Positions 10,641-22,625 of a stretch of 64,000 nt of DNA are shown one piece after another (the stretch's first letter is position 1; each line of letters starts with the position of its first letter). The notes beneath the pieces are model-generated. The model made no database searches. It saw only the letters and a program-made list of their open reading frames with translations, and was not told the DNA's origin. Source of the stretch: Dactylis glomerata (Eukaryota; Streptophyta; Magnoliopsida; Poales; Poaceae); NCBI GenBank assembly GCA_007115705.1, contig QXEO01000143.1, positions 1,606,072 to 1,670,071 of the forward strand, in the 5' to 3' direction. Position numbers and translations under genes: made by a program.

Positions 10641-12233
10641 TGATGCTCCAAGTGAATGTGGCTTTAGACTGTCCTTGTGCGTGGTGAATAACCAGCCCGT
10701 TGGGAACCCCAAGAGGAAGGTATGATGAGTGCAGCAGCAAGTTTTCCCTCAGTTTAAGAAACCAAGGTTTATTGAACAGGAGAGGAGAGACAATGACGAC
10801 TGAAGGTGTTATGGAACCTGCACACACACAAACAAATACTTTGTTCCCAACTTGCGATGAGGTTGTCAATCTCACCGGTTTGCTTGAAACAAAGGTTATG
10901 AGTGTATCGAGTGGAAAACAGTAGAGTATGCGAGTAAAGTAAACAGTGCGAGAAAAGTAAACAGGTGATTGCAATATGATTAAAATAGGACCGGGGTCCA
11001 CAGTTCACTAGTGGTGTCTCTCCATAGATAAAATAACATGCTGGGTAAACAAATTACAGTTGGGCAATTGATAGAATAAAGATAACGTGATATGTCAAGA
11101 AGATCACTATGAGATTTACTCTGGGCATTACAACAAAATACATAGACCGCCATCCAACTGCATCTATGACTAATAATCCACTCCCGGGGATATCAATCCG
11201 AACACCCTAGAAGTATTAAGTTGCGAATAACAGATAATTGCATTAAGCAAAGTGTGTAATGTAAACAAAGCATATGCCCTTGAGCATATGAATGTTGTTT
11301 TCTCCCTAGTAGCAACAACACATCTACCACCTTAGAGGTTTCTGTCACTCCCCCAGGTGAAATAGAGACATGAACCCACTATCGAGCATAAATACCCCCT
11401 CTTGGAGTCACTAGCAACTACTCGGCCAAGATAGCTACTAACAACGGAGAGCATGCAAGATCATAAACAACATAGAGATAACAAAAGATATAATTCAGTA
11501 CAGCAACTTAATCATAAACACCAATATTCATCGGATCCCAACAAACCAACATCATAGAATTACATAACGGTGATCTCAATCATGTATGGCAGCTCATGAG
11601 ATCTAAACATGAAGCACATGGTGGAGAAGACAACCATCTAGCTACTGCTATGGACCCATAGTCCAAGGTAGACTACTCACTCATCGCTCCGGAGGCAAGC
11701 ATGGCGATGAAGAAGACCTCCGGTGGCGATTCCCCTCTCCGGCAGGGTGCCGGGAAGAGCTTCTGGACCCTCCCGATCTTCGGGTCGACGGCGGCGGCGG
11801 ATCGCGATGTGTTCTGGAAAACTGATCGGGCCCTTAGGTTTTTCTCGTCGGGGGGTCTTTATAGGCGAAGGGGCGATGTCAGAGGTGGAGCCAGGCTCCC
11901 TCACACAGGGGTGGCGCGGCCAGGGGCCAGGCCACGCCGGCCCTGTGTGTGGGGCCCTGGTGGCCCCTCTCTGTCTCTCCTTCAGATGTCTAGAAGCTTC
12001 CGGGAAAAATAAGACTTCAGGAACTTGTTTCGTCCAATTCCGAGAATATTTCCTGTGTATCACTTCTGAAACACAAAAACAGCAGAAAACAGGAAACTGG
12101 CACTGTGGCGCTTGTTAATAGGTTAGTTCCAGAAAATGCATAAAAGTGCCACTAAGTGTAACGAAACAATAGGCAAATGGTGTAAAAACAAGCATGGAGC
12201 ATAAAAAATTATAGATACGTTTGAGACGTATCA
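10641..12233 (-). repeat. 3' LTR of element B
   Basis: The plus-strand ends are TGATGCTCCAAG (10641) and GAGACGTATCA (12233). It contains the inverted repeat CATATGCCCTTGAGCATATG at about 11271-11290 and a TATA-poor TTTATAGG near 11858. It is paired with 17384-18976. Confidence 0.95.
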
Positions 12234-15160
12234 AGCATCCCCAAGCTTAACTCCTGCTCGTCCTCGAGTAGGTAAGTGATAACAAAAGAATAATTTTTGA
12301 GGTGACATGCACCTACACAATCTTGATCATATATGTAAGCATTGGTGAGCTGGGATCAATAGAACTTAAAACATGGGCATGAAAGATATAATCATGACAA
12401 TAAGAAACTTAGCAAGCATGTTGTAAACATGCAAATGAACACAAACAAAAGATCATGATAATGAAACAATGAAAGTCAAACGTGTGTTCAAATCATAAGG
12501 AAAAACATAGACATGGTTTTCAGCTTGTCCTTCAAAGAGAGCAAAACATAAATGCATAGGACACCTCAAAGTTTAAGAGGGCGACTAGATACAAATAATT
12601 TAAGAACAATTGAAACCAACAATATGAGTCAATCAATGAACTTTGGGACAATGCATATCACACTAAGAATGACAACTATGCTCTCTTAATGGTGCATAAA
12701 GAAAGAAGGTGGTGACTCAACATAAAAGTAAAAGAAAGGCCCTTCGCAGAGGGAAGCAGTGATTGCAAGTTTTATAACCTTCAAAAATTATGGTACTTAC
12801 CGGCTTTGAGCTCTCATTGCCCCCATCATAAGCATCTTGAATGGTTAAAGTTAATGCGAGAACAATTATGATGCATATGCTTGACAAATCATAAGTTGAA
12901 AACCTCGTGCCCCGTGAATACGAGTACCCAAACCTCATGCTACTTTACTTAGAGTCCCAAGCAAGGCTCTTGTCATTGTAAATATATGTGTATCATTGAG
13001 AACCACCAATGGGGTACCTCCATGCCCGATGACATGGAACAAGCCCACACCAAAATGACAGGACAAGCAGACAATGAACACCTCGACATCTCTTTTATTT
13101 GCTATATTGTTTAGCTTTTTATTGTGAGATGCGTCGTCGAATGTTCACCATGGGTATGCTGCAAATTTCCACCATGAATTATGCATGGCTTAGATTGGCG
13201 GCCCGGCGTTTCCCTAACACATATAAAAACTCCATGATCCTCACAAGATTCCCAATTCATTTCACACCGCGGGCATCCATAAACAAAAGATCACGATATC
13301 AACTAAAATAGAAGTGCAATGTTGAAAGCTTGCCCCATGACAGCATGGCTGGGCTAGAATCCAACTTACAACTTGCAAGCATAACAACTCAACATAAAAG
13401 ACCACAATGTCAAATTTTTAAGAATAGGAAAAAGTAAAGTGTGCCTTCCGGTTCGTGAGAGCTTTACTAACCGAATTTCGCATAACACTGGTAAGAGTTT
13501 AATTTGAAGAGAATATAAAAGCAAGTCAAATTTACTTGGAATAGCAAATTGCTAGTAGGTATGTATGGTGGACACTTTGGAAAACTTTGGATTTTAGAAG
13601 TTGGATGCACGAGTAGAGCTCATACTCAGTACAAGGTGAGGGCTAGCAAAAGACTGGGAGCGACCAACTAAGAGAGCAATAATGGCCATAATCATGCAAA
13701 GCGACAAAGCGACATTAAAAGAAACATAAGATGGCATCAAAAGTCAAAAACTAAATGATCATGAAGGCTATTGGCGACTTTGTAAGAGTCTAACATGTGT
13801 GAGCATGCGCCAAGTCAACCCAAATAAAGCATCAAGGAGAAAACCAAAATAATGCTTCCATACAATAAAAACAACGCATGATTTTTTTTCAAAGGCTCAT
13901 TAAGCAATCTCAGTTATTTGAGACAAGTCATGCTACAGCAAAACCACTAAGCATACTATCAAAAAGACATCAAGCATGACATGAAAAAGCCTAAGCCGCA
14001 GTCTACACAAGCTCTTTCTTGTACCACTATTTCGCACAAAGCTTTCTCTCTTTTCCAACACCATTTGAAATTTTTATAAACACCTCTTTTGATGAAAACC
14101 AATGAAGATCAGAGGCAAAAATACACCTTGATGAAAATATATGACAAGATCTAAACGCATATCAAGGCGAAAACGAAAACCAAAAGCAGTAGTGGACAAA
14201 GTAGAATGCTCGATTTTTGATAAGAGTGAAAACTAGAGCGTTCTTTGCAAATGAAAACAAGCGACTTCTCCAAAAGAAAATTTGTTGGGGTCCAACCATT
14301 TATTGCAGCAAACAAACAAACCAAACCAACTAAGAAAACTAAAACAACTGACGCTCCAAGAAAAACACATAGTGCATGAAGCAATAAAAATATAGTGTTT
14401 TGAAAGGTGACCTGATTTTTGCCGATGAAGAAGGGGTGCCTCGGGGGCATCCCCAAGCTTTGACGCTTGTACTTCTTGGATATTTATTGGGGTGATGCAT
14501 GGGCATCCCCAAGATTGAGCTTTTGTCCATTCTTCAACTCATCTTATCATTCTTCAATCCCTACACTTGAAAACTTCCTTCATACAAAACTAAACACAAT
14601 TCTATTAGCAACATTAGTGTAAGCATAAAATATATTCAACCTCTTTTAGCTTCAGGTTTCAACCCAAAACCACCACATATAAAGTATATACTACTGTATC
14701 AACTTCCACAAGAGTTCCATGATAAAAAAGAACTCAAAAGAAAGCGATAAAGTGGCAAAAACAAATATTGGCAGAAATCTGTCAAAACTGGACAGCTGAC
14801 AAAGGACGAATTTTTGAGGGATTTTCCGTTGCTCAAATCAAAAAGTGTTCAACTAAGAAAAGTTTGGATATAACCTGGGGCATATGCACAAGAAATCGCA
14901 GGTCCAAAAGATATACAGAGAATTTTCACGAATTTTTACGGTGCAACACCGAAAACAGTTTCAGGACAGCAACATCCCCAAATCTTTACCTCACTCAAAT
15001 TAGAGGCTTCTCTTGGCACAAAAACGAAATAAACAAGATAAGGAGCGGTCATTACAGTAGTAATGACTTCCATGACTCAAATAAAAGAAAAAGTACTGAA
15101 AAGTAAACAATGGGTTATCTCCCAAGAGTGCTTTTCTTTAACGCCTTTGAGCTAGGCGCA
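12234..15160 (-). other. Conserved non-coding tail of element B (A/B form)
   Basis: This aligns with 698-3590 of element A. The polypurine tract abuts the LTR at 12234-12248. Its core recurs at about 14445-14459 exactly, and at about 14501-14514 with one base changed. The junction with the coding part is the shared motif TTAACGCCTTTGAGCTAGGCGC at about 15139-15160. Confidence 0.85.
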
Positions 15161-15172
15161 GAAAATTGCGAA

Positions 15173-16054
15173 TCAAGTAATATCAAGTGATGAAGCATCA
15201 AGCTCATAATTTGCTCTAAGAATAGAGTCAAAAAGTAATTTCTTTCTTTTCCTAGGGAAGTGTTCCATACCTTTCTTTAATGGGAATTGATACTTGATAG
15301 TGCCTTCCCTCATATCAATGATAGCACCTACAGTTCGAAGAAAGGGTCTTCCCAAAATAATAGGACATGAAGCATGGCATTCAACGTCCATAACAAGAAA
15401 ATCAACGGGAACATGGTTATTGTTAACCACAATAAGAACATCATTAATCCTTCCCAAAGGTTTCTTCTTAGCAACATCAGCAATAGGAACATCAAAATAA
15501 CACTTTTCAAGCGGTGGTAAATCAAGCATGTCATAAATCTTTCTAGGCATGATAGAAATACTAGCACCTAGATCACATAAAGCATGGCAATCATAACCAT
15601 TAACATGCATATCAATGATGGGTTCCCAACCATCTTCTAACTTCTTGGAAACAGAGGCTTTTTGCTTCAAGTTTTCATCCCTAATCTTTATGAGAGCATT
15701 GGTAACATGCTTAGTAAAAGCAATATTTAAAGAACTAGCATTGGGAGTCAAAGCAAGCTTTTGCAAGAACAAAATTACTTCAGATATATTGCAGCCATCA
15801 ACATCAAAATCATTAAAAGAAATAGAGCTATCATCTCCCACACTCCGAAAAATTTCAGCACTCTTTTGAGAAAAAGTTTTGGCAGTTTTAAGCTTTTTAA
15901 CACAAGGAGTGGGAGTTTTCTCTACACCAATCAAAGTAAGAGGATTACTATCAGTAGGAGCAACATTATTAGAGGTAGTAATAGTACATACCTTCATCTC
16001 TCTAGCCATCTCATCTTCTCTTTCCCACCTGGCATGCAATTCCGCTAACAACAT
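15173..16054 (-). CDS. Athila-type aspartic protease of element B (pro part of gag-pro)
   Basis: This is the frame downstream of gag, about 290 codons. Residues 140-255 form a retropepsin-like domain: WEPIIDMHVNGYDCHALCDL, then GASISIMP (catalytic D-L-G-A), the flap region, and CPIILGRPFLRT (the usual hydrophobic ILGRPFL strand). A basic tail (FPRKRKK) follows. The family cuts the polyprotein inside the virus-like particle. The local ATG is probably not a real start: the first 15 residues overlap the end of gag in another frame, and this frame continues the gag homology (AELHARWERED). Expression thus needs a one-base shift, either programmed or restored in intact relatives. The domain has all the expected motifs and no internal stop. 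Confidence 0.88.
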   Translation of the reverse strand: MLLAELHARWEREDEMAREMKVCTITTSNNVAPTDSNPLTLIGVEKTPTPCVKKLKTAKTFSQKSAEIFRSVGDDSSISFNDFDVDGCNISEVILFLQKLALTPNASSLNIAFTKHVTNALIKIRDENLKQKASVSKKLEDGWEPIIDMHVNGYDCHALCDLGASISIMPRKIYDMLDLPPLEKCYFDVPIADVAKKKPLGRINDVLIVVNNNHVPVDFLVMDVECHASCPIILGRPFLRTVGAIIDMREGTIKYQFPLKKGMEHFPRKRKKLLFDSILRANYELDASSLDIT

Positions 16055-17186
16055 TGCTCACATTCACATCATTAGGAAACACTTTTAATTTCAGAAGTTC
16101 AACATCATGAGCAAGGCTATCAACTTTAGAAGCAAGAATATCAATTTTGCCTAACTTTTCCTCAACAGACTTGTTAAAAGCAGTTTGTTTACCGATGAAG
16201 TCCTTGAGCATTACCTCAAGCTCGGAGGGCGCGGCCGTAGTGTTGTTGTAGGAATTACCATAAGAGTTACCATAACCATTACCATTGGTAGAAGGATACG
16301 GCCTATAATTGTTACTAGCAAAATTGTTCCTATAAGCATTGTTATTAAAATTGTTGTTTCTAATGAAATTCACATCAACTTGCTCTTCTTGGGCAACCAG
16401 AGAGGCCAAAGGAACATTATTAGGATCAACATGAGTCCTATCATTAGCAAGCATAGCCATAATGGTATCAATCTTATCACTTAAGGAAGAGGTTTCCTCA
16501 ACAGAATTTACCTTCTTACCTTGTGGAGCTCTCTCGGTGTGCCATTCGGAATAATTTACCATCATGTTGTCAAGTAGCTTTGATGCGGCGCCTAAGGTAA
16601 GGGACATAAAAGTGCCTCCAGCAGCTGAATCAAGTAGGTTCCTTGAAGAAAAATTCAGTCCTGCATAAAAAGTTTGGATAATCATCCAAGTAGTCAGTCC
16701 ATGAGTGGGGCAATTCTTTACCATAGATTTCATTCTTTCCCAAGCTTGAGCAACATGTTCATTATCAAACTGAGTAAACTTCATAATATTGCTACGCAAA
16801 GCTATAATCTTAGCAGGAGGATAGTATCTACCAATAAAAGCATCCTTACACTTAGCCCATGAATCAATACTATTCTTAGTCAAAGACAGCAACCAATCTT
16901 TAGCCTTTCCTCTCAAAGAAAAAGGAAACAACTTGAGCTTAATAATATCACTATCAACATCCTTATATTTCTGCATCTCACATAGCTCAACAAAACTGTT
17001 GAGATGAGCTGCAGCATCTTGATTGCTAGCACCAGAAAATTGCTCGTCCATAACAATTTTTAACAAAGCAGGCTTAATCTCATAAAAGTTTGCAGCGGGA
17101 GCAGGTGGTGCAATAGGAGTGCAAATAAAATCACTATTGTTCGTGCTAGCAAAGTCACACAACTTGGTGTTTTCAGGAGTACCCAT
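16011..17186 (-). CDS. Gag protein of element B
   Basis: A 391-codon frame runs from the first ATG after the leader (17186). Residues about 75-125 hold the retrotransposon gag capsid motif (KLKLFPFSLRGKAKDWLLSL, then CKDAFIGRYYPP). Residues about 275-310 are rich in Asn and Gly with repeated YGNSYGNS, and a C-terminal coiled-coil-like stretch follows (about 330-375). No CCHC knuckle is seen, unlike element A. The protein should form the particle shell and bind RNA. It runs 44 bases into the protease frame and ends there at TGA, so the two are out of frame by one. The leader between primer site and start (17187-17355) is shared with C and X. Confidence 0.9.
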   Translation of the reverse strand: MGTPENTKLCDFASTNNSDFICTPIAPPAPAANFYEIKPALLKIVMDEQFSGASNQDAAAHLNSFVELCEMQKYKDVDSDIIKLKLFPFSLRGKAKDWLLSLTKNSIDSWAKCKDAFIGRYYPPAKIIALRSNIMKFTQFDNEHVAQAWERMKSMVKNCPTHGLTTWMIIQTFYAGLNFSSRNLLDSAAGGTFMSLTLGAASKLLDNMMVNYSEWHTERAPQGKKVNSVEETSSLSDKIDTIMAMLANDRTHVDPNNVPLASLVAQEEQVDVNFIRNNNFNNNAYRNNFASNNYRPYPSTNGNGYGNSYGNSYNNTTAAPSELEVMLKDFIGKQTAFNKSVEEKLGKIDILASKVDSLAHDVELLKLKVFPNDVNVSNVVSGIACQVGKRR

Positions 17187-17355
17187 TTCAGCAAAACGAA
17201 AGTAAACAAGTAAAAACAGCTACTAAGGATTCTAATTTTTTTTGGGTTTTTGATATAAAAAGCAATGCAGGTAAAATAAAATAAAGTAAAGCAAAACAAA
17301 TAACAAAGTAAAGAATGTGTGTGTGAAGAACTCCCCTCGCAGAAGTCTTCTCTCT

Positions 17356-17373
17356 TCCCCGGCAACGACGCCA
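17356..17373 (-). other. Primer binding site of element B
   Basis: On the minus strand this reads TGGCGTCGTTGCCGGGGA. It is the complement of the plant tRNA-Asp(GTC) 3' end with one mismatch, 10 bases inside the LTR. Confidence 0.88.
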
Positions 17374-17383
17374 GAAAAATAGC

Positions 17384-18976
17384 TGATGCTCCAAGTGAAT
17401 GTGGCTTCAGACTGTCCTTGTGCGTGGTGAATAACCAGCCCGTTGGGAACCCCAAGAGGAAGGTATGATGAGTGCAGCAGCAAGTTTTCCCTCAGTTTAA
17501 GAAACCAAGGTTTATCGAACAGGAGAGGAGAGACAATGACGACTGAAGGTGTTATGGAACCTGCACACACACAAACAAATACTTTGTTCCCAAGTTGCGA
17601 TGAGGTTGTCAATCTCACCGGTTTGCTTGAAACAAAGGTTATGAGTGTATCGAGTGGAAAACAGTAGAGTATGCGAGTAAAGTAAACAGTGCGGGAAAAG
17701 TAAACAGGTGATTGCAATATGATTAAAATAGGACCGGGGTCCACAGTTCACTAGTGGTGTCTCTCCATAGATAAAATAACATGCTGGGTAAACAAATTAC
17801 AGTTGGGCAATTGATAGAATAAAGATAACGTGATATGTCAAGAAGATCACTATGAGATTTACTCTGGGCATTACAACAAAATACATAGACCGCCATCCAA
17901 CTGCATCTATGACTAATAATCCACTCCCGGGGATATCAATCCGAACACCCTAGAAGTATTAAGTTGCGAACAACAGATAATTGCATTAAGCAAAGTGTGT
18001 AATGTAAACAAAGCATATGCCCTTGAGCATATGAATGTTGTTTTCTCCCTAGTAGCAACAACACATCTACCACCTTAGAGGTTTCTGTCACTCCCCCAGG
18101 TGAAATAGAGACATGAACCCACTATCGAGCATAAATACCCCCTCTTGGAGTCACTAGCAACTACTCGGCCAAGATAGCTACTAACAACGGAGAGCATGCA
18201 AGATCATAAACAACATAGAGATAACAAAAGATATAATTCAGTACAGCAACTTAATCATAAACACCAATATTCATCGGATCCCAACAAACCAACATCATAG
18301 AATTACATAACGGTGATCTCAATCATGTATGGCAGCTCATGAGATCTAAACATGAAGCACATGGTGGAGAAGACAACCATCTAGCTACTGCTATGGACCC
18401 ATAGTCCAAGGTAGACTACTCACTCATCGCTCCGGAGGCAAGCATGGCGATGAAGAAGACCTCCGGTGACGATTCCCCTCTCCGGCAGGGTGCCGGGAAG
18501 AGCTTCTGGACCCTCCCGATCTTCGGGTCGACGGCGGCGGCGGATCGCGATGTGTTCTGGAAAACTGATCGGGCCCTTAGGTTTTTCTCGTTGGGGGGTC
18601 TTTATAGGCAAAGGGGTGATGTCAGAGGTGGAGCCAGGCTCCCTCACACAGGGGTGGCGCGGCCAGGGGCTAGGCCACGCCGGCCCTGTGTGTGGGGCCC
18701 TGGTGGCCCCTCTCTGTCTCTCCTTCAGATGTCTGGAAGCTCCCGGGAAAAATAAGACTTCAGGAACTTGTTTCATCCAATTCCGAGAATATTTCCTGTG
18801 TATCACTTCTGAAACACAGAAACAGCAGAAAACAGGAAACTGGCACTGTGGCGCTTGTTAATAGGTTAGTTCCAGAAAATGCATAAAAGTGCCACTAAGT
18901 GTAACGAAACAATAGGCAAATGGTGTAAAAACAAGCATGGAGCATAAAAAATTATAGATACGTTTGAGACGTATCA
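17384..18976 (-). repeat. 5' LTR of element B
   Basis: It is 1593 bp long, flanked by the primer-site spacer on one side and the GTCAC duplication on the other. The 14 differences from the 3' LTR are almost all C/T or G/A. Confidence 0.95.
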
Positions 18977-19248
18977 GTCACCAAGTTGTTTGGCACAGGC
19001 TCACAGGTGCCTTTCTTCGCTGCAATCACATCGCGGTACCGCAAGTTGACGGTGTCAATTACTGAGAGTGTCATTTCTGGGTCAAATTTGAATAGCCCAA
19101 ATAATACCGGTTGAAATCGTTTGAACACAAATATCTCCGTTACGGTGACGACTCGGCGCTCCACTTGGTAGGATACCCCGTTATTGCTTTGCCACCGTGG
19201 CTGCCAAGTGGCATACCTCGTCAACGTAACCTTCTCTTCTCCCCCCAT
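18977..19248 (-). pseudogene. Small host ORF whose 3' end was displaced by element B
   Basis: An ATG at 19248 opens a frame of about 92 codons (MGGEEKVTL... to ...PVPNNLV) that runs into the target duplication at 18977. On the other side of element B the same frame continues from 10640 and meets a TGA at 10626-10628 after two more codons. Without the insertion this would be an ORF of about 94 codons. I do not recognise the protein. It has no obvious domain or membrane segment and could be chance or an exon fragment. Confidence 0.3.
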
Positions 19249-20557
19249 TGTTCTTCAAGCTCCAGCTCCCGCTCGCCTACCGAGATCTTAGAGTACCACA
19301 GCGATGCTGGCGCCGCGCAGGGGACATGGCCTCGAGGTTGAAAGCGGGTTCTCCTTGCTGTGGATCTGGCAAGATCGGGATCGGGAACTGGGAAGATCTG
19401 GAGGAGGCTGTTCTCATGCTGGAGAAGTTAGGGCGGAAGCCAGTGATCATGCGGAGGTTGTTCTCGTACTGGAGAAATGGAGGCTGTTCTCAGCCTTCCA
19501 TCAATTCCAGCAGCTCTAAGAGAAATGGAGAAGTAACAGGTATGCAAAATCTGAATTCTCTCTGAATTTGAATATATACGATGAATACTCTCTGAATATG
19601 CACATATAACACTGGATTCTATTATGTTGCTCTTGCTCTTAGGTGAATTGCAGATTATCATGTTCCAGGACAGCATCATCCTCTTGCTCTACTATGTCCT
19701 GAACTTAGTTATGATCATCAACCTTTCTGTCAACTGTAGCATTACAAATGTGATTATCTGTGGCATCTTTTTGCCAAGTATCCTCATCTCCTTCTCCTTC
19801 TTGACAAGTAGACGGTTCTGCTTCCGGTTGTGTTTCTTGTCCTGTTCTATGACTTGTATGAATATCTACTGGTGGTTGTGGTTCTTGAGTAGTTCCATGA
19901 TTTCTGTGAAATATTACTGGACACCAATTCCTTGAACATTTCTCTCATTTCTCTGATGTGATCCAGTAGATATTATGTTGCCAAGTAGATGGTCAGTCTG
20001 ACTGCTGGCTCATGTGCCCTTCCATGCTTGAGCAAATCACTTCTCAAACATTGCACAAAATTTGTGTGATCAGCATATAGGTTTAGTACTGTCAACTTTT
20101 AGTCGATGTCAACTATGTGTGTATCATTAACTAATTTACTATTTTCTGATGCTAGAGCCAGAAGATCATGTCAATTTAGCAAATCCACCAACTGAACATC
20201 AATGCTTTGCATGAAAACTAGCACATAAAAATCAACAAAAATGGTGCATTTTCTGAATCTTGCAAAGAACAGAGGGAACATGACAGCTTCCAGAGAAGGC
20301 TAGAGGGGGAATTGGAAGTACCTAGCTTTTAAGTAACAGCAAAATACAGATAATCAAAACACGACAAAATATGTCAATTTAGCAAATCCAAACAACAGAA
20401 GATTATTCCATTGCTTGGTCATACAGATAAATATAACACAACAAAATATGTCTGTTACAAGCAGATAATCAATCACAGAGTCATTACACATCATCATACT
20501 AGTGTTCATTAACTAAAGTTTAAAAAGTAGAACACTTCAAGGTAACTAGTCTTCTGG
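19249..20557. other. Host DNA between elements B and C, no gene recognised
   Basis: A plus-strand frame at 19248-19565 ends with a GT-like splice donor (CAGGTATGC near 19538), and another open stretch occurs at 19624-19935. Neither resembles a known protein. Two short direct repeats, ATGTCAATTTAGCAAATCCA, lie at about 20169 and 20371. The right end (20558 on) is the displaced 3' part of the F-box/DUF295 gene. Confidence 0.4.
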
Positions 20558-20732
20558 CTATTCCCAACGATGAGTTGGGGGAGCCCCAGGCATTGTTGGG
20601 AAGATCCACATTGGCGCCTCGCACTCATTGTAATAAGTGGGTCCGTATATCAGTTCTGATCCTATTGCCGGAGCTCCTCCATTCATGTGTATACGGCTCC
20701 AATCTGGCACTGGCCTCTGGTGTAGGGACGGG
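20558..20732 (-). pseudogene. 3' end of F-box/DUF295 gene, cut off by element C
   Basis: This continues the exon that ends at 27778 on the other side of element C, sharing the ACGGG target copy. Reading on from YHRAR, the same frame gives PYTRGQCQIGAVYT and then a TGA (20683-20685). One frame over, the text continues sensibly (MNGGAPAIGSELIYGP, then NECEAPMWIFPTMPG) to a TAG at 20558-20560. The PMWIFPT ending resembles the usual P-P-x-W-F-x-P terminus of DUF295 proteins. I infer a one-base indel near 20687-20690 in addition to the insertion. Confidence 0.7.
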
Positions 20733-22435
20733 TGATACGTCTCAAACGTATCTATAATTTTTGATGCTCCATGCTTGTTTTTTCACCATTTGCCTATTGT
20801 TTCGTTACACTTAGTGGCATTTTTATACATTTTCCGGAACTAACCTATTAACGAAGTGCCACAGTGCCAGTTTCCTGTTTTCTGCTGTTTTTGTGTTTCA
20901 GAAGTGATACACAGGAAATATTCTCGGAATTGGACGAAATAAGTTCCTGAAGTCATATTTTACGGGGAAGCTCCCAAACATCTGAAGACCTGATGGAGGG
21001 GGGCCACGTGGCCCCCACACACAGGGGCAGCGTGGCCACCCCCCTGGCCGCGCCAGGCCCACGTGAGGGGCCGTGGTCTCTCCTCTGACATCGCCCTTTC
21101 GCCTATATATACCCCCTGACGAGAAAAACCTAAAGCCCGATCAGTTTTCTAGAATACATCGCGATCCGCCGCCGCCGTCGACCCGAAGATCGGGAGGGTC
21201 CAGAAGCTCTTCCCGGCACCCTGCCGGAGAGGGGAATCGCCACCGGAGGTCTTCTTCATCGCCATGCTTGCCTCCGGAGCGATGAGTGAGTAGTCTACCT
21301 TGGACTATGGGTCCATAGCAGTAGCTAGATGGTTGTCTTCTCCACCATGTGCTTCATGTTTAGATCTCATGAGCTGCCCTACATGATTGAGATCACCGTT
21401 ATGTAATACTATGATGTTGGTTTGTTGGGATCCGATGAATATTGGTGTTTATGATTAAGTTGCTGCACTGAATTTTATCTTATATTATCTCTATGATGTT
21501 TATGATCTTGCATGCTCTCCGTTGTTAGTGGCTATCTTGGCCGAGTAGTTGCTAGTGACTCCAAGAGGGGGTATTTATGCTCGATAGTGGGTTCATGCCT
21601 CTATTTCACCTGGGGGAGTGACAGAAACCTCTAAGGTGGTAGATGTGCTGTTGCTACTAGGGAGAAAACAACATTCATATGCTCAAGGGCATATGCTTTG
21701 TTTACATTACACACTTTGCTTAATGCAATTATCTGTTGTTCGCAACTTAATATGCTCAAGGGCATATGCTCTAAGGTGATATGTCAAGTAGATTATTAGT
21801 CATAGATGCAGTTGGATGGCGGTCTATGTATTTTGTTGTAATGCCCAGAGTGAATCTCATAGTGATCTTCTTGACATATCACGTTATCTTTATTTTATCA
21901 ATTGCCCAACTGTAATTTGTTTACCCAGCATGTTATTTATCTATGGAGAGACACCACTAGTGAACTGTGGACCCCAGTCCTATTTTAATCATATTGCAAT
22001 CACCTGTTTACTTTTCCTGCACTGTTTACTTTACTCGCATATTATTACTGTTTTCCACTCGATACACTCATAACCTTTGTTTCAAGCAAACCGGTGAGAT
22101 TGACAACCTCATCGCAAGTTGGGAACAAAGTATTTGTTTGTGTGTGTGCAGGTTCCGCGTTGCTGCTGGCCGAAGACGAGTCAACAAGTATCGTTAACGG
22201 TGCCCTTGTTGGAAGTTACTAAGCCAGTCCGCATCACCTTCAGTCGTCACCGTCTCTCTTCTTCAAGATCGACATTAAACCTTGGTTTCTTAACTGAGGG
22301 AAAACTAGCCGCTACACTCATCATACCTTCCTCTTGGGGTTCCCAACGGGCTGGTCATCACCACGCACAAGGACATACTGCTCCCACGTCAACTAAACGC
22401 CAAAGTTCTTTTCTGGCGCCATCACACGAGTAGCA
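20733..22435 (+). repeat. 5' LTR of element C
   Basis: It begins TGATACGTCTC and ends GAGTAGCA. At about 21750-21790 the sequence of the other LTR is replaced by a second copy of the nearby ATGCTCAAGGGCATATGCT, suggesting template slippage during reverse transcription. Confidence 0.95.
21000..21121 (+). promoter_or_regulatory. Putative LTR promoter: G-box palindrome, GC stem and TATA box
   Basis: A 16-bp perfect palindrome centred on CACGTG (21000-21015) is followed by a GC-rich stem-loop (about 21029-21055), a second CACGTG at about 21060-21065 and a TATA box CTATATATAC at 21112-21121. The same arrangement is in the 3' LTR at 26346-26458. CACGTG is the plant G-box bound by bZIP and bHLH factors; transcription from here is inferred, not shown. 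Confidence 0.6.
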
Positions 22436-22445
22436 GCTTCTTTTC

Positions 22446-22463
22446 TGGCGCCGTTGCCGGGGA
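22446..22463 (+). other. Primer binding site of element C (tRNA-Asp, perfect)
   Basis: TGGCGCCGTTGCCGGGGA is an 18-base exact complement of the 3' end of plant tRNA-Asp(GTC). It is 10 bases after the LTR. A partial duplicate of the motif (TTCTTTTCTGGCGCC) lies just inside the LTR end at about 22407-22420. Confidence 0.92.
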
Positions 22464-22625
22464 AGAGAGAAGACTTCTGCGAGGGGAGTTCTTCGCACAC
22501 ACATTCTTTACTTTGTTATTTGTTTTGCTTTACTTTATTTTATTTTACCTGCATTGCTTTTTATATCAAAAACCCAAAAAAATTAGAATCCTTGGTAGTT
22601 GCTATTTCTTTGCTTTTAGTTTATC

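Larger units (their letters stand above)
10641..18976 (-). mobile_element. Complete Gypsy LTR retrotransposon B (8336 bp), non-autonomous gag-protease type
   Basis: The element reads on the minus strand with two LTRs of identical length (1593 bp) and a perfect 5-bp target duplication GTCAC at 10636-10640 and 18977-18981. By eye the LTRs differ at 14 positions, 13 of them transitions, about 0.9 percent, so the insertion is recent. The internal 5150 bp hold a primer site, gag, an aspartic protease and a ~2.9-kb non-coding tail. No reverse transcriptase, RNase H or integrase is encoded, so it must be moved by another element. The protease type and tRNA-Asp primer fit the Athila branch of Gypsy. 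Confidence 0.96.

Noticed and set aside
15879..16484. Plus-strand frames over the gag/protease region of element B.
   Set aside because: They are shadows of the well-supported minus-strand gag and protease.
22501..22600. Leader of element C as a possible structured RNA or small ORF.
   Set aside because: The T-rich sequence is conserved between B, C and X but I saw no convincing stem or frame; kept only as a shared leader.
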